A program made the translations under genes and the position numbers. A DNA stretch of 10,921 nt from an uncultured Gemmatimonadota bacterium (GTDB taxonomy: Bacteria > Gemmatimonadota > Gemmatimonadetes > Gemmatimonadales > Gemmatimonadaceae): positions 1 to 10,921 of the forward strand of contig CAMPKM010000062.1 of the NCBI GenBank assembly GCA_946887155.1, read 5' to 3'. This document shows, piece by piece, positions 1 to 6,775 of the stretch (positions are counted from its first letter, which is position 1; every line of letters begins with the position of its first letter). The notes beneath the pieces were generated by a model. It was not told the origin of the DNA and ran no database searches. It saw only the letters and a program-made list of their open reading frames with translations.

Positions 1-540
1 GCCGGATTTCTTCCGCGCCGGCAGGTCCTCGATGATGGGATTCAGGCCGACCGGCGTGCGGATCCCGCCCGAAAACGCCGGCATCACACCCGGCGTCGGA
101 TGACGAACGAACCCCGAGGACCCGAGGTGCACCGTGATGCCCGTCAGGGTCTGCGCCGTCATCATGGCGTCGAAACTCGCGCCTTCGTCCCCGCGCGCCG
201 GTTCGGAAGCGACCGCCTTCGCCACCTCCATGACGTCCCTGGCCGGCACCACCGCCTCGAATTCCATGAGGCGGATGGAATGACCCGCCATGCGCATGAC
301 GAGCTCGCGCACGCAGGCGGTCGTCTCATCTTCAACTTCCTGGTTGACCGACAGGGCCAGCGCAATGTCCCGAAGCAGCAGCGTCTGCGCCTGATTCGAG
401 GCCATTACCAGGCAACGCCGAAGCTCCTCCTTCTGGCCATCCTGATCCTCAGGACGGTATGCCAGGAGCCAGACCAGTCGGGAGAAATGGGTTACGAAGG
501 GCGAAACGTCTTCCATGCCGAAATGGGGCGCGGGTATCAC
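1..540 (-). CDS. Uncharacterised protein, C-terminus beyond the left edge
   Basis: An open minus-strand frame runs from an in-frame TGA at 568-570 to the window edge without interruption. I place the start at the GTG at 538-540, which has an AGG eight bases upstream; the ATG at 514-516 has no ribosome binding site. The visible 180 residues begin MIPAPHFGMEDVSPF. Residues about 10-110 look helical, with a hydrophobic patch (RLVWLLAYRP, 21-30) and a charged stretch. A glycine- and proline-rich part follows (140-165), then a basic tail. I see no signal peptide and no catalytic motif. From memory the first 120 residues resemble N-terminal regions of uncharacterised Gemmatimonadota proteins that sometimes precede HEAT-like repeats, but I cannot confirm this. 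It lies 57 bases downstream of the secreted-protein gene on the same strand and is probably co-transcribed with it. The coding call is firm; the function is unknown. Confidence 0.75.
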   Translation of the reverse strand, partial: MIPAPHFGMEDVSPFVTHFSRLVWLLAYRPEDQDGQKEELRRCLVMASNQAQTLLLRDIALALSVNQEVEDETTACVRELVMRMAGHSIRLMEFEAVVPARDVMEVAKAVASEPARGDEGASFDAMMTAQTLTGITVHLGSSGFVRHPTPGVMPAFSGGIRTPVGLNPIIEDLPARKKSG

Positions 541-597
541 ACGTACGACCTGACGACAGGAGACGCGTCACCCCCACTCCGGGAAACGGCCCGTCGG

Positions 598-1263
598 TCA
601 GTGTTTCGTGATGGTCGGCCCTTCCACGTGGATATCGAGGTTGTGACTCGCCCGGATGCCATACATGCCGTTGGTAGACACGAGTTTCCCCGGTCCGATC
701 ATGTCGGCCGCCGCTGCCGAGAAGACTTCCGTGCCATTGACAGAGCAACCAACCCGGCCGCCCCGAACCCACAATGCCACTTCGTCAGTGGCACCATTGG
801 GACCCATCTTCGTCGCCGCCGGCGTGGTCGTCTTGCCCAGCAACGTGTGCGTGTCAATCCCGTCGCGGTGCCTCACCATGACGTTGCCGGTACCGAACAC
901 GACGCAGTACAGGTAGTTCTGCTTCGGACCGTTGAGGTCGGACCCGCCAATAAAAACGCCATACGACTCCTCGTGGGTCGAAGTGCTGCGCGGCGTCTTG
1001 GTCAGCCTGGCCTTGACCGTGTAGTCCCCGGTCGCGGTGTGCTCTTTATTCCAGACGACAGCGTGCGGCCCACTCGTCAAGTGAAATCCGGTGCCCATCT
1101 CGACGAACTTCACGTCGCTGATCTTCTGTTCAGAGCGATCCGTTCGACCTTGCCACCCGTTCACCTGTATTCCCGACCCGCTGACCCCGCGATCGGGATC
1201 ACCCTGCGCCGCCGCCCCCTGGGCCACCAGCGCACAAACAAAAACAGTCGCCAGAATTTTCAC
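598..1263 (-). CDS. Secreted protein of unknown function, predicted beta-sandwich
   Basis: The 221-residue product starts at the GTG at 1261-1263, preceded by a GGGATTGGA purine-rich stretch. That start yields a clean signal peptide (MKILATVFVCALVAQGAAAQ, cleavage expected near residue 20). Upstream in-frame sequence reads as non-coding. The mature part alternates hydrophobic and polar residues, with aromatic and glycine turns (YGVFIGGSDL at 101-110, QNYLYCVVFG at 115-124, NGMYGIRASH at 198-207). This is consistent with a concanavalin/LamG-like beta-sandwich, as in DUF1080-type proteins, and I recall similar uncharacterised exported proteins in Acidobacteria and Gemmatimonadota. Two cysteines (C120, C173) could form a disulfide. 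No catalytic residues can be assigned. It is likely first in a two-gene unit with the gene at 1-540 and is divergent from the hydrolase at 1383. The family assignment is inference; the secreted coding call is strong. Confidence 0.85.
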   Translation of the reverse strand: MKILATVFVCALVAQGAAAQGDPDRGVSGSGIQVNGWQGRTDRSEQKISDVKFVEMGTGFHLTSGPHAVVWNKEHTATGDYTVKARLTKTPRSTSTHEESYGVFIGGSDLNGPKQNYLYCVVFGTGNVMVRHRDGIDTHTLLGKTTTPAATKMGPNGATDEVALWVRGGRVGCSVNGTEVFSAAAADMIGPGKLVSTNGMYGIRASHNLDIHVEGPTITKH

Positions 1264-1382
1264 GTTTCCAATCCCGGTTTGAAGTTCCGCATCCCGTCCC
1301 CCTCGTTCGCGCCGCCAACACGTCCCGCCTCGCCCTTTCACTAGTCTATCCTCCCCGCTTGGTGCCGAGCCACCACCGAGAT
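1264..1382. promoter_or_regulatory. Divergent intergenic region
   Basis: These 119 bases separate the minus-strand secreted-protein gene from the plus-strand hydrolase, so promoters for both must lie here or just inside the genes. On the plus strand the AT-richer patch around 1339-1352 (CTAGTCTATCCT) contains TATCCT, six bases before an in-frame TTG at 1359. This could be a -10 element for a very short-leader or leaderless transcript. No convincing -35 box or operator palindrome was seen. Confidence 0.3.
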
Positions 1383-2264
1383 ATGCCTCCAGCCCCAACG
1401 CCCCCACCCGACGCTTCGGGTCACACAGCGACCACGTCCGTGCCGCTGTACTGGTGCTCGTACGGCCCCGACACGGCGCCCGCCGTTCTCGTCCTGCACG
1501 GTGGACCCGGGGCGCACCTCGACTACCTGTTGCCACAATTTCTTCGCCTGGCCGACAAGCGCCGGCTCGTCTTCTACGACCAGCGCGGCGGTGGTCGTTC
1601 CCGCGAAACCGGTGGCGGTGATGTGAGTTGGCAGAATCACGTCCAGGACCTGTCCTTGCTCATTCGTGAGCTTTCACTCGATCCGCCGACGATCATCGGC
1701 TACTCATGGGGGGCACTGCTCGCCCTTCTGTACACCATTGAATGCCAGCGGCACCGCGAGCACCCGCTGCCCGTCAAACTCGTCCTGGTCGATCCGGCGC
1801 CGCTTTCCCGGCCGCACCGGCAGGCGTTCGAGGATGAGTTCGCGCGACGCCAGCGTAGCGAGTCGATTCGAGAGTTGCGCGAAGACCTCGCCGACTCCGG
1901 GCTGAAGGACGCCAATCCCGACGAGTGGCGTCAGCGGCAGTTCGAGCTGGGTGTCGCTCCGTATTTCACGAACCCGAAAGCAGCCGCCGAACTCACGCCT
2001 TTCCGGGTGACCGCCAGGGTGCAGCAATCGGTCTGGAACAGCCTGGGCGACTTCGATGTCATTGCCGACCTGGGCAGCGTGCACGTGCCCGCGTTTTTCG
2101 TCCACGGCCGCCACGATCCCATACCGCTCGAGTCGACCGAAAAGGCAGCTGGTGCCATGCGCGCGAGGTTGCTCGTCCTAGAGGCGAGCGGACACGTCCC
2201 ATACGTGGAACAGCCCGACGCACTCTTCGTTGCAATCGACGAATACCTGACCGAACCACCATGA
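1383..2264 (+). CDS. Alpha/beta hydrolase, proline iminopeptidase-like (peptidase family S33)
   Basis: The 293-residue product has the S33 signature set: oxyanion-hole HGGPG (39-43), DQRGGGRS (66-73), the nucleophile elbow GYSWG with Ser108, a likely acid Asp245 in HGRHDP, and a catalytic His271 in SGHVPY. The lid region lies at about 140-225. The family removes N-terminal proline or other residues from peptides, or hydrolyses related amides and esters, so the substrate here is open. No signal peptide is seen, so it is probably cytoplasmic. The start is uncertain: TTG 1359, GTG 1362 and ATG 1383 are in frame. I chose the ATG because residues upstream of it look unconserved, although only a weak GAG lies just before it. 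Its stop overlaps the next gene's start (ATGA at 2261-2264), so the two are translationally coupled. Confidence 0.9.
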   Translation: MPPAPTPPPDASGHTATTSVPLYWCSYGPDTAPAVLVLHGGPGAHLDYLLPQFLRLADKRRLVFYDQRGGGRSRETGGGDVSWQNHVQDLSLLIRELSLDPPTIIGYSWGALLALLYTIECQRHREHPLPVKLVLVDPAPLSRPHRQAFEDEFARRQRSESIRELREDLADSGLKDANPDEWRQRQFELGVAPYFTNPKAAAELTPFRVTARVQQSVWNSLGDFDVIADLGSVHVPAFFVHGRHDPIPLESTEKAAGAMRARLLVLEASGHVPYVEQPDALFVAIDEYLTEPP

Positions 2265-2740
2265 CATCGGGTAGCACGATGCCCAGCACAGAACAGGACG
2301 ACGAGGAACTGTTCGTCACCACGACGGACATCGACGGTCGAACCTACGCCGTCTCGGTGCGTGTCGAGTTCGATGGCATCGAGCATGTCGGGCACCTGCT
2401 GTTCCGCGACTCGGAGTGGGAAGACGACGACGGCATCCGGGATTTCGGCTCGATCCCCGGCCGATCGAGCGCCGATATCCAGGCGCAGGCGCGGACACTG
2501 TCCAATCACGACCTCGCGTTGCGGCACCGGCGAGCCATGTCACATCGACGCCGGTTCAACGGGTTGCGCCACCTCACTCAGGAAGTCCTGACGCAAATTC
2601 GCTACCTGAACAAGGTCGCAACCTCCATGCGCGCCGGCCTCCTCGACGTCGACGAAGCGGCCACGGAAATCGCCAACACCGAGGAGCGATTGCACGAAAT
2701 GGTGGGCCAGTTGCGAACGTACGCCGGCGTCGCGAGCTGA
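2261..2740 (+). CDS. Uncharacterised protein coupled to the S33 hydrolase
   Basis: The 159-residue product starts at the ATG at 2261 inside the ATGA overlap with the hydrolase stop. A second in-frame ATG at 2279 is possible. The acidic N-terminal part (about 15-60, including FVTTTDIDGRTYAVSV and RDSEWEDDDGIRDFG) looks like a small beta domain. The C-terminal part (about 70-155) is basic then amphipathic: RHRRAMSHRRRFNGLRHL at 88-105, then leucine-spaced helices ending EERLHEMVGQLRTYAG, which suggests a helical hairpin or coiled coil. No signal peptide or membrane span is present. I do not recognise a named family, though I recall similar hypothetical proteins in Gemmatimonadota. The coupling suggests synthesis with the hydrolase but not a specific role. 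A hairpin terminator follows 24 bases after the stop. Confidence 0.8.
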   Translation: MTSGSTMPSTEQDDEELFVTTTDIDGRTYAVSVRVEFDGIEHVGHLLFRDSEWEDDDGIRDFGSIPGRSSADIQAQARTLSNHDLALRHRRAMSHRRRFNGLRHLTQEVLTQIRYLNKVATSMRAGLLDVDEAATEIANTEERLHEMVGQLRTYAGVAS

Positions 2741-2764
2741 GGGCCTGGTAAGGGCTGAGCGGTC

Positions 2765-2791
2765 AGAGGGCCGGCCTGTTGCCGGCCTTCT
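2765..2791 (+). terminator. Hairpin terminator after the hydrolase unit
   Basis: An 11-base-pair stem (AGAGGGCCGGC / GCCGGCCTTCT, one G-U pair) encloses a five-base CTGTT loop. It is followed by CCCGTCTTAG, so the U-tract is poor. It lies 24 bases after the stop at 2740 and ahead of the polymerase. A smaller CTGA-GCGG-TCAG hairpin (2755-2766) overlaps its foot by two bases. The position supports termination of the upstream unit. Confidence 0.65.
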
Positions 2792-2804
2792 CCCGTCTTA
2801 GACT

Positions 2805-2846
2805 TGGTAGCGGTATGCCTTCTGCCATCTGCCCTCCGCTCTCGTC
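2805..2846 (+). repeat. Degenerate heptamer tandem repeat abutting the polX start codon
   Basis: The 42 bases directly before the ATG divide into six 7-base units: TGGTAGC, GGTATGC, CTTCTGC, CATCTGC, CCTCCGC, TCTCGTC. Every unit ends in C, five of six have G at position 6, and the last five have T at position 3. No Shine-Dalgarno sequence is present. The repeat therefore forms the apparent 5' untranslated region of the polymerase gene. Its role is unknown. Confidence 0.55.
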
Positions 2847-4607
2847 ATGCTCGACCCACAAATTGCAGCGTACCGGCTGAACGAAATCGCTGCGCTGCTG
2901 GAAGTCCGCGGAGAAAATCCGTTCAAGTCGCGCGCCTTCACCCAGGCCGCACGCACGCTCAGCGAGCTGGACGAAGCAGACATTGCACCCATGGTGCGGT
3001 CGAAGGAGCTCGCCAAACTGCCGGGCATCGGCGCCACGACACTGGCCGTCTTGGCAGACCTCGTCGAGACAGGCGACTCCTCGTATCTCGAGACGTTGCG
3101 CGAGACGACGCCCGAGGGCCTGGTGGACATGATGCGCATCCCGGGACTCGGACCGACACGCATCCACCGGATCCACGAAGGCCTCAAGGTAGAGTCAGTT
3201 GCCGAGCTGGAGGCCGCCGCCCGCGACGGCCGGTTGGCAAAGTTGTCCGGCTTTGGAATCAAGACGGCCGACAAGATCCTCAAGGGCATCGCTACCATGC
3301 AGGAGAAATCGGGACAGTTGATGCATGGTGCAGCAGCAACCGAAGCCGCGCGATTACAGCGCGCGGTGTCAAAACTCCCGGGCGTCACCCAGGTCGAAAT
3401 CGCGGGATCGCTCCGGCGCTCGGCTGAAGTCGTTCGCGATATCGATCTCGTCGTCGTCTGCGATGACGGAGCAGATTCACTCGCGAAGACAGCGAAGACG
3501 GTTCCTGGCGTCGAAGAGGTAACAGCGACGCACGAGACCATCACGGTCCGCCTGATCAATGGCGTACGCAGTGACCTGCATTGCTCGCGAGCCGACACGC
3601 TTCCCATTGCCCGATGGCGGGCGACCGGGAACAAGGAGCATTGCGAACGAGTCATCGACCGACTCCGGTCGCGCGGCTTCGACATTCGCGACGATCGGCT
3701 GGTCGACAGGACCGGGGTACCAATGCCCGACGCAGACGAACGCACGGTGTACGAGAATGCCAGCCTGGCCTGGATTCCCCTGGAACTGCGGGAAAATCGC
3801 GGCGAAATCGAGGCGGCCGCCGATGACAAGCTGCCCAGCCTGATCGAGCTCGCAGACCTTCGTGGCATCCTCCATTGTCACTCGAAGTATTCCGACGGCA
3901 GTACTTCCATCGAAGCCATGGCCACCGCCGCGCGGGCGCGCGGCTGGACGTACCTCGGCATCTCGGATCATTCGCAAGCCGCGTCGTATGCCGGCGGAAT
4001 GTCGCGCGATACCGTGCTGCGCCAACACGACGAGATCGACGCGCTGAATGCAAGGCTGGACGGATTTCGCGTGCTCAAGGGCCTCGAGTCCGACATTCTC
4101 GCCAATGGCACCCTCGACTACGATAGCGAACTGCTCGACCGGTTCGACTATGTCATCGGGTCGATTCACTCGCGGTTCGGCATGGATCGCGAACAGATGA
4201 CAGAGCGCATCCTGCGCGCGATGGACGATCCTCACCTCACCATCATCGGCCACCCCACCGGCCGGAAATTGCTGCGTCGTGAACCGTTCGCGGTCGACCT
4301 GGACGCCGTCATGGATCGCGCGGCCGAAGCCGGAATTGCGCTCGAGCTCAACACCGACCCGAACCGGCTCGACCTCGATTGGCGATTCCTGCCGGCCGCC
4401 GTCGCACGGGGCGTGACGATCGAGATCGGCCCGGACGCCCACTCGCCTGACGAGTTGGGTTATGTGGACTTCGGTATGCAGATCGCGCGCAAGGGCTGGC
4501 TCGAGGCCGGCAACGTGCTGAACACTCGCACGGCAGACGATGTCCTGGCGTTTGCCAGGACCAGGAGAAGCATCGGTACGTCGGCCGGGGGACGTCGTGG
4601 CTCGTAA
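2847..4607 (+). CDS. polX: Bacterial family X DNA polymerase with PHP exonuclease domain
   Basis: The 586-residue product is full length for bacterial PolX, a gap-filling repair polymerase with a manganese-dependent 3'-5' exonuclease. Order: N-terminal 8-kDa-like domain; helix-hairpin-helix motifs near LPGIG (58-62), IPGLG (98-102) and LSGFG (133-137); palm with GSLRR (187-191) and metal-binding Asp198, Asp200 and Asp243; thumb with TGNKEH (260-265); linker PLELRENRGEIEAA; then the PHP domain (about 338-570). PHP ligands look complete: His343, His345, Asp350, His375, Glu414, His441, His469, Asp530, His532. The motif aligned with the YFTG steric-gate segment of polymerase beta reads RATG here, which is unusual. 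The ATG at 2847 has no Shine-Dalgarno sequence and is preceded by the heptamer repeat. The 3' end overlaps endonuclease III by 11 bases. The protein is cytoplasmic and acts in base excision repair. Confidence 0.95.
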   Translation: MLDPQIAAYRLNEIAALLEVRGENPFKSRAFTQAARTLSELDEADIAPMVRSKELAKLPGIGATTLAVLADLVETGDSSYLETLRETTPEGLVDMMRIPGLGPTRIHRIHEGLKVESVAELEAAARDGRLAKLSGFGIKTADKILKGIATMQEKSGQLMHGAAATEAARLQRAVSKLPGVTQVEIAGSLRRSAEVVRDIDLVVVCDDGADSLAKTAKTVPGVEEVTATHETITVRLINGVRSDLHCSRADTLPIARWRATGNKEHCERVIDRLRSRGFDIRDDRLVDRTGVPMPDADERTVYENASLAWIPLELRENRGEIEAAADDKLPSLIELADLRGILHCHSKYSDGSTSIEAMATAARARGWTYLGISDHSQAASYAGGMSRDTVLRQHDEIDALNARLDGFRVLKGLESDILANGTLDYDSELLDRFDYVIGSIHSRFGMDREQMTERILRAMDDPHLTIIGHPTGRKLLRREPFAVDLDAVMDRAAEAGIALELNTDPNRLDLDWRFLPAAVARGVTIEIGPDAHSPDELGYVDFGMQIARKGWLEAGNVLNTRTADDVLAFARTRRSIGTSAGGRRGS

Positions 4608-5439
4608 GTCCGCCGGGCCACGGCAGCCGCTGTCGCAGGCTCGCCCCAAGGCCGCCCGCGGGACGCCGAATGCGAAAGGCGGCCTGACGAGGCCGAAGGG
4701 CCCCCCGACATCAAAGGTGCGATCGTCGGCGAAACCGTCCGTCATCCCCGTTACGCAGGCCAGATCACTGCAACGCGGCAAGCCGGCGAAACGCATACCA
4801 CCCCGCCAGCTTCCCGCTCACGCGCAAACGATTTTCGAGCGATTGTCAGCGCTCTACCCCGACGCGCACTGCGAGCTGGACTTCCGGGATGCCTGGGAAC
4901 TGGTGCAGGCGACCATCCTCAGTGCCCAGTGCACCGACAAGCGCGTGAACATGGTCACGCCGACTCTCTTCGCGACCTGGCCCACCCCCGCCGCCCTCGC
5001 CGCGGCCCGCCAGGAAGACGTCGAAGACATCATCCGGACCACCGGGTTCTTCCGCAACAAGGCACGCAACCTCATCGCCATGGCCGACGCCGTCGAAGCG
5101 CGCCATGCCGGACACGTCCCGCCTTCCATGGACGACCTCGTGAAGTTGCCCGGCGTGGGCCGGAAGACCGCCAACGTCGTACTCGGCAACGCCTGGGGAA
5201 TCAACGAAGGGGTCGTGGTCGACACGCACGTCCAGCGACTGTCGGCCCGGCTGGGCCTAACGAGTGAAACCGACCCGGAGAAGATCGAGCAGGTGCTGAT
5301 GTCGCTGTACGAGAGGAAGCAGTGGACGCTGCTGTCGCACCTGCTCATCTGGCACGGCCGCCGCATCTGCGAGGCCCGGAAGCCGAAGTGCGGCGACTGC
5401 GTCCTCAACGATATCTGCCCCTCCGCGTTCCGGGTCTGA
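4597..5439 (+). CDS. nth: Endonuclease III with long basic N-terminal extension
   Basis: This DNA glycosylase/AP lyase excises oxidised pyrimidines. The 280-residue product has the helix-hairpin-helix [14 protein letters not shown] with catalytic Lys190, catalytic Asp209 in VVVDTHV, and the C-terminal [4Fe-4S] ligands Cys258, Cys265, Cys268 and Cys274 in the canonical C-x6-C-x2-C-x5-C spacing. The fold starts near residue 74. About 73 residues precede it, rich in Lys, Arg, Pro, Ser and Ala, predicted disordered, and absent from the roughly 211-residue E. coli enzyme. I chose the GTG at 4597 (GGGGGA a few bases upstream); it overlaps the polX stop by 11 bases, implying translational coupling. 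An ATG at 4540 is less likely because the overlap would be 68 bases. A GTG at 4717 would shorten the tail by 40 residues. Pairing a glycosylase with a gap-filling polymerase makes a small base-excision-repair unit. Confidence 0.93.
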   Translation: MARKSAGPRQPLSQARPKAARGTPNAKGGLTRPKGPPTSKVRSSAKPSVIPVTQARSLQRGKPAKRIPPRQLPAHAQTIFERLSALYPDAHCELDFRDAWELVQATILSAQCTDKRVNMVTPTLFATWPTPAALAAARQEDVEDIIRTTGFFRNKARNLIAMADAVEARHAGHVPPSMDDLVKLPGVGRKTANVVLGNAWGINEGVVVDTHVQRLSARLGLTSETDPEKIEQVLMSLYERKQWTLLSHLLIWHGRRICEARKPKCGDCVLNDICPSAFRV

Positions 5440-5504
5440 TCCGGTCACGGGTCGCCGCTCTGGTCACGCATTACATTTCCCGCGGACTCATAACCCTGCC
5501 GTGC

Positions 5505-5963
5505 ATGAAGAAAGCCACGCTCGTAACGTCCAAGGGCACCCTCGTCGCCGAGTTGTACGACACCGACGCGCCCGACACCGTCGCCAACTTCGAGAAGCTC
5601 GCCAACAGCGGCTTTTATGATGGAACCAGGTTCCACCGCGTCATTCCCGATTTCGTGGTCCAGGGCGGCGATCCGTATTCAAAAGGCGGCGAACACGCCA
5701 AGGGACCGGTCGGAACCGGTGGTCCCGGCTGGAAGATCAAGTGCGAAACCGCCGGTAACCCCCACAAGCACAAGCTGGGGGCCCTTTCCATGGCGCACGC
5801 GGGAAAGGATACCGGAGGAAGCCAGTTCTTCGTGGTGCTCAGCGAATCCAACACGCGCCACCTGAATGGCGTGCACACCGTCTTCGGTCAGGTGATCGAG
5901 GGACTCGACGTCATCCCGCAGATCAAGCAGAATGATGAGTTGACATCAGCCAAGGTCGAATAG
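5505..5963 (+). CDS. Cyclophilin-type peptidyl-prolyl cis-trans isomerase, cytoplasmic
   Basis: The 152-residue product carries the cyclophilin core: [15 protein letters not shown] (43-57, with the catalytic arginine equivalent Arg45, plus Phe50 and Gln53), [15 protein letters not shown] (105-112) and [11 protein letters not shown] (120-130). It catalyses cis-trans isomerisation of X-Pro bonds during folding. The residue matching the cyclosporin-contacting Trp121 of human CypA is His119, a common bacterial replacement. There is no signal peptide, so it is cytoplasmic. The start is the ATG at 5505, followed by the typical [18 protein letters not shown]; no Shine-Dalgarno sequence is visible upstream. 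The 65-base gap after endonuclease III could hold its own promoter or allow read-through. The next gene starts 90 bases after its stop. Confidence 0.95.
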   Translation: MKKATLVTSKGTLVAELYDTDAPDTVANFEKLANSGFYDGTRFHRVIPDFVVQGGDPYSKGGEHAKGPVGTGGPGWKIKCETAGNPHKHKLGALSMAHAGKDTGGSQFFVVLSESNTRHLNGVHTVFGQVIEGLDVIPQIKQNDELTSAKVE

Positions 5964-6053
5964 ATCGGGTCAGCGCCATCTCGCATCACGCGTTATCTGG
6001 TTCCTTCCCGTTTCGCGTCGTCCGTCCACTCCACCTTTTCACGGCAATCTCAG

Positions 6054-6206
6054 ATGTCCGAACTCGAACCCGGTGACAAGAGGTCCGCCGTCATCGGCAT
6101 GATCCTCACCAGCATCGCGCTCTTCATCTTCGCGTTCACCATCGTGCAACTCACGAACGCCAAATTCGCCGGCGAATCCCACGCGGAAGCGACGACAGGA
6201 CACTGA
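6054..6206 (+). CDS. Small single-span membrane protein, 50 residues
   Basis: This short gene starts at ATG 6054 and encodes 50 residues. There is a charged N-terminus (MSELEPGDKRSA), one hydrophobic segment of about 20 residues (VIGMILTSIALFIFAFTIVQ, 13-32) and a polar C-terminal tail ending AEATTGH. The topology suggests an inner-membrane protein with a short cytoplasmic head. No family is recognised. No Shine-Dalgarno sequence precedes the ATG. The stop TGA at 6204-6206 overlaps the proposed CTG start of the HAD gene, mirroring the ATGA and GTGA junctions elsewhere in the window; this supports both genes being real. It could anchor or regulate the HAD protein, but that is a guess from context. 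Confidence 0.65.
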   Translation: MSELEPGDKRSAVIGMILTSIALFIFAFTIVQLTNAKFAGESHAEATTGH

Positions 6207-6760
6207 CGCCCGCCGGTCCCGAACCTCCCCTCTGTGTCGACCTCGATGGCACGTTGATCGAGGGAGACACACTCCGCCTTTCCCTGAGGTATCTGGCTCG
6301 TACGGCACCGTGGCTCCTGCTGGCGGTGCCGTTTGTTCTTCTGGGAGGCCGGCCGCGACTCAAGGGGTTCGTCGCTCGTCGCTACGTGCCCGATCCTCAA
6401 TCGTTGAGGTGGCGTCCTGAGGTTTTGGCTTTTCTACGGGAAGAGAAGCAACGTGGGCGACGGATCGTCCTGGCGACGGCTGCGCATCGATTGGTTGGTG
6501 AAGCGGTAGCTGCCCATCTCGGATTGTTCGACGCCCTCATCGCAACCGACGCGGGGCCGAACATCAAGGGACGCCAGAAGGCCGTACACATTTGCAAGTC
6601 GTTGAATTGCAAAGAATTCGACTACATTGGCGACCATCCTGCAGATCTCCCCATCTTTGCCGAAGCGCGCATGAGCTACCTGGTGGCTCCGTCGCCCGCC
6701 CTGAAGGCCGCAGCCCATCGGGTGGGCCGCATCGCCCGGGAGTTCCACGCGAGGGGTTGA
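6203..6760 (+). CDS. Stand-alone HAD-family hydrolase domain related to those fused to UbiA
   Basis: The reading frame carries all four HAD motifs: I VDLDGT with nucleophile Asp13 and Asp15, II LATAAH with Thr92, III a lysine in NIKGRQK (Lys122), and IV YIGDHPAD with Asp144 and Asp148. A start at the in-frame TTG at 6254 would delete motif I, so the true start must be upstream. The only near-cognate candidate between the small gene and motif I is a CTG at 6203 in a CTGA overlap, giving 185 residues. The sequence, including the hydrophobic cap stretch APWLLLAVPFVLLGG, closely resembles the N-terminal HAD half of bacterial HAD-UbiA prenyltransferase fusions as I remember them. Here the protein ends after IAREFHARG and no UbiA membrane domain follows. 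It is probably a phosphatase acting at the membrane on an unidentified phosphorylated substrate. Confidence 0.85.
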   Translation: MTPAGPEPPLCVDLDGTLIEGDTLRLSLRYLARTAPWLLLAVPFVLLGGRPRLKGFVARRYVPDPQSLRWRPEVLAFLREEKQRGRRIVLATAAHRLVGEAVAAHLGLFDALIATDAGPNIKGRQKAVHICKSLNCKEFDYIGDHPADLPIFAEARMSYLVAPSPALKAAAHRVGRIAREFHARG

Positions 6761-6775
6761 GCCGAGCGGTCAAAC

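Noticed and set aside
100..1344. Long plus-strand open frame of 414 codons
   Set aside because: It runs antisense to two minus-strand genes with better protein character (a signal peptide and beta-rich secreted protein, and a helical protein). Its own translation is Arg/His/Pro-rich without motifs.
1264..1536. N-terminal extension of the secreted-protein gene on the minus strand
   Set aside because: The upstream in-frame residues are Arg/Gly-rich and would bury the signal peptide; the GTG at 1263 fits an exported protein.
1925..2260. Upstream extension of the 159-residue protein gene
   Set aside because: It lies out of frame inside the hydrolase, which has clear catalytic motifs there. The ATGA start at 2261 is far more plausible.
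3477..4796. Minus-strand open frame of 439 codons opposite polX
   Set aside because: polX on the plus strand has complete polymerase and PHP motifs. The antisense frame is a by-product of high GC and has no domain signature.
5443..5468. GGTCACG twice, 19 bases apart, between endonuclease III and the cyclophilin gene
   Set aside because: Two copies of a 7-mer in a short GC-rich gap are weak evidence for an operator, with no palindrome and no adjacent regulator.
6254..6760. HAD gene starting at TTG 6254
   Set aside because: This start lies after the VDLDGT nucleophile motif and would give an inactive protein; the frame stays open upstream to a CTG at 6203.
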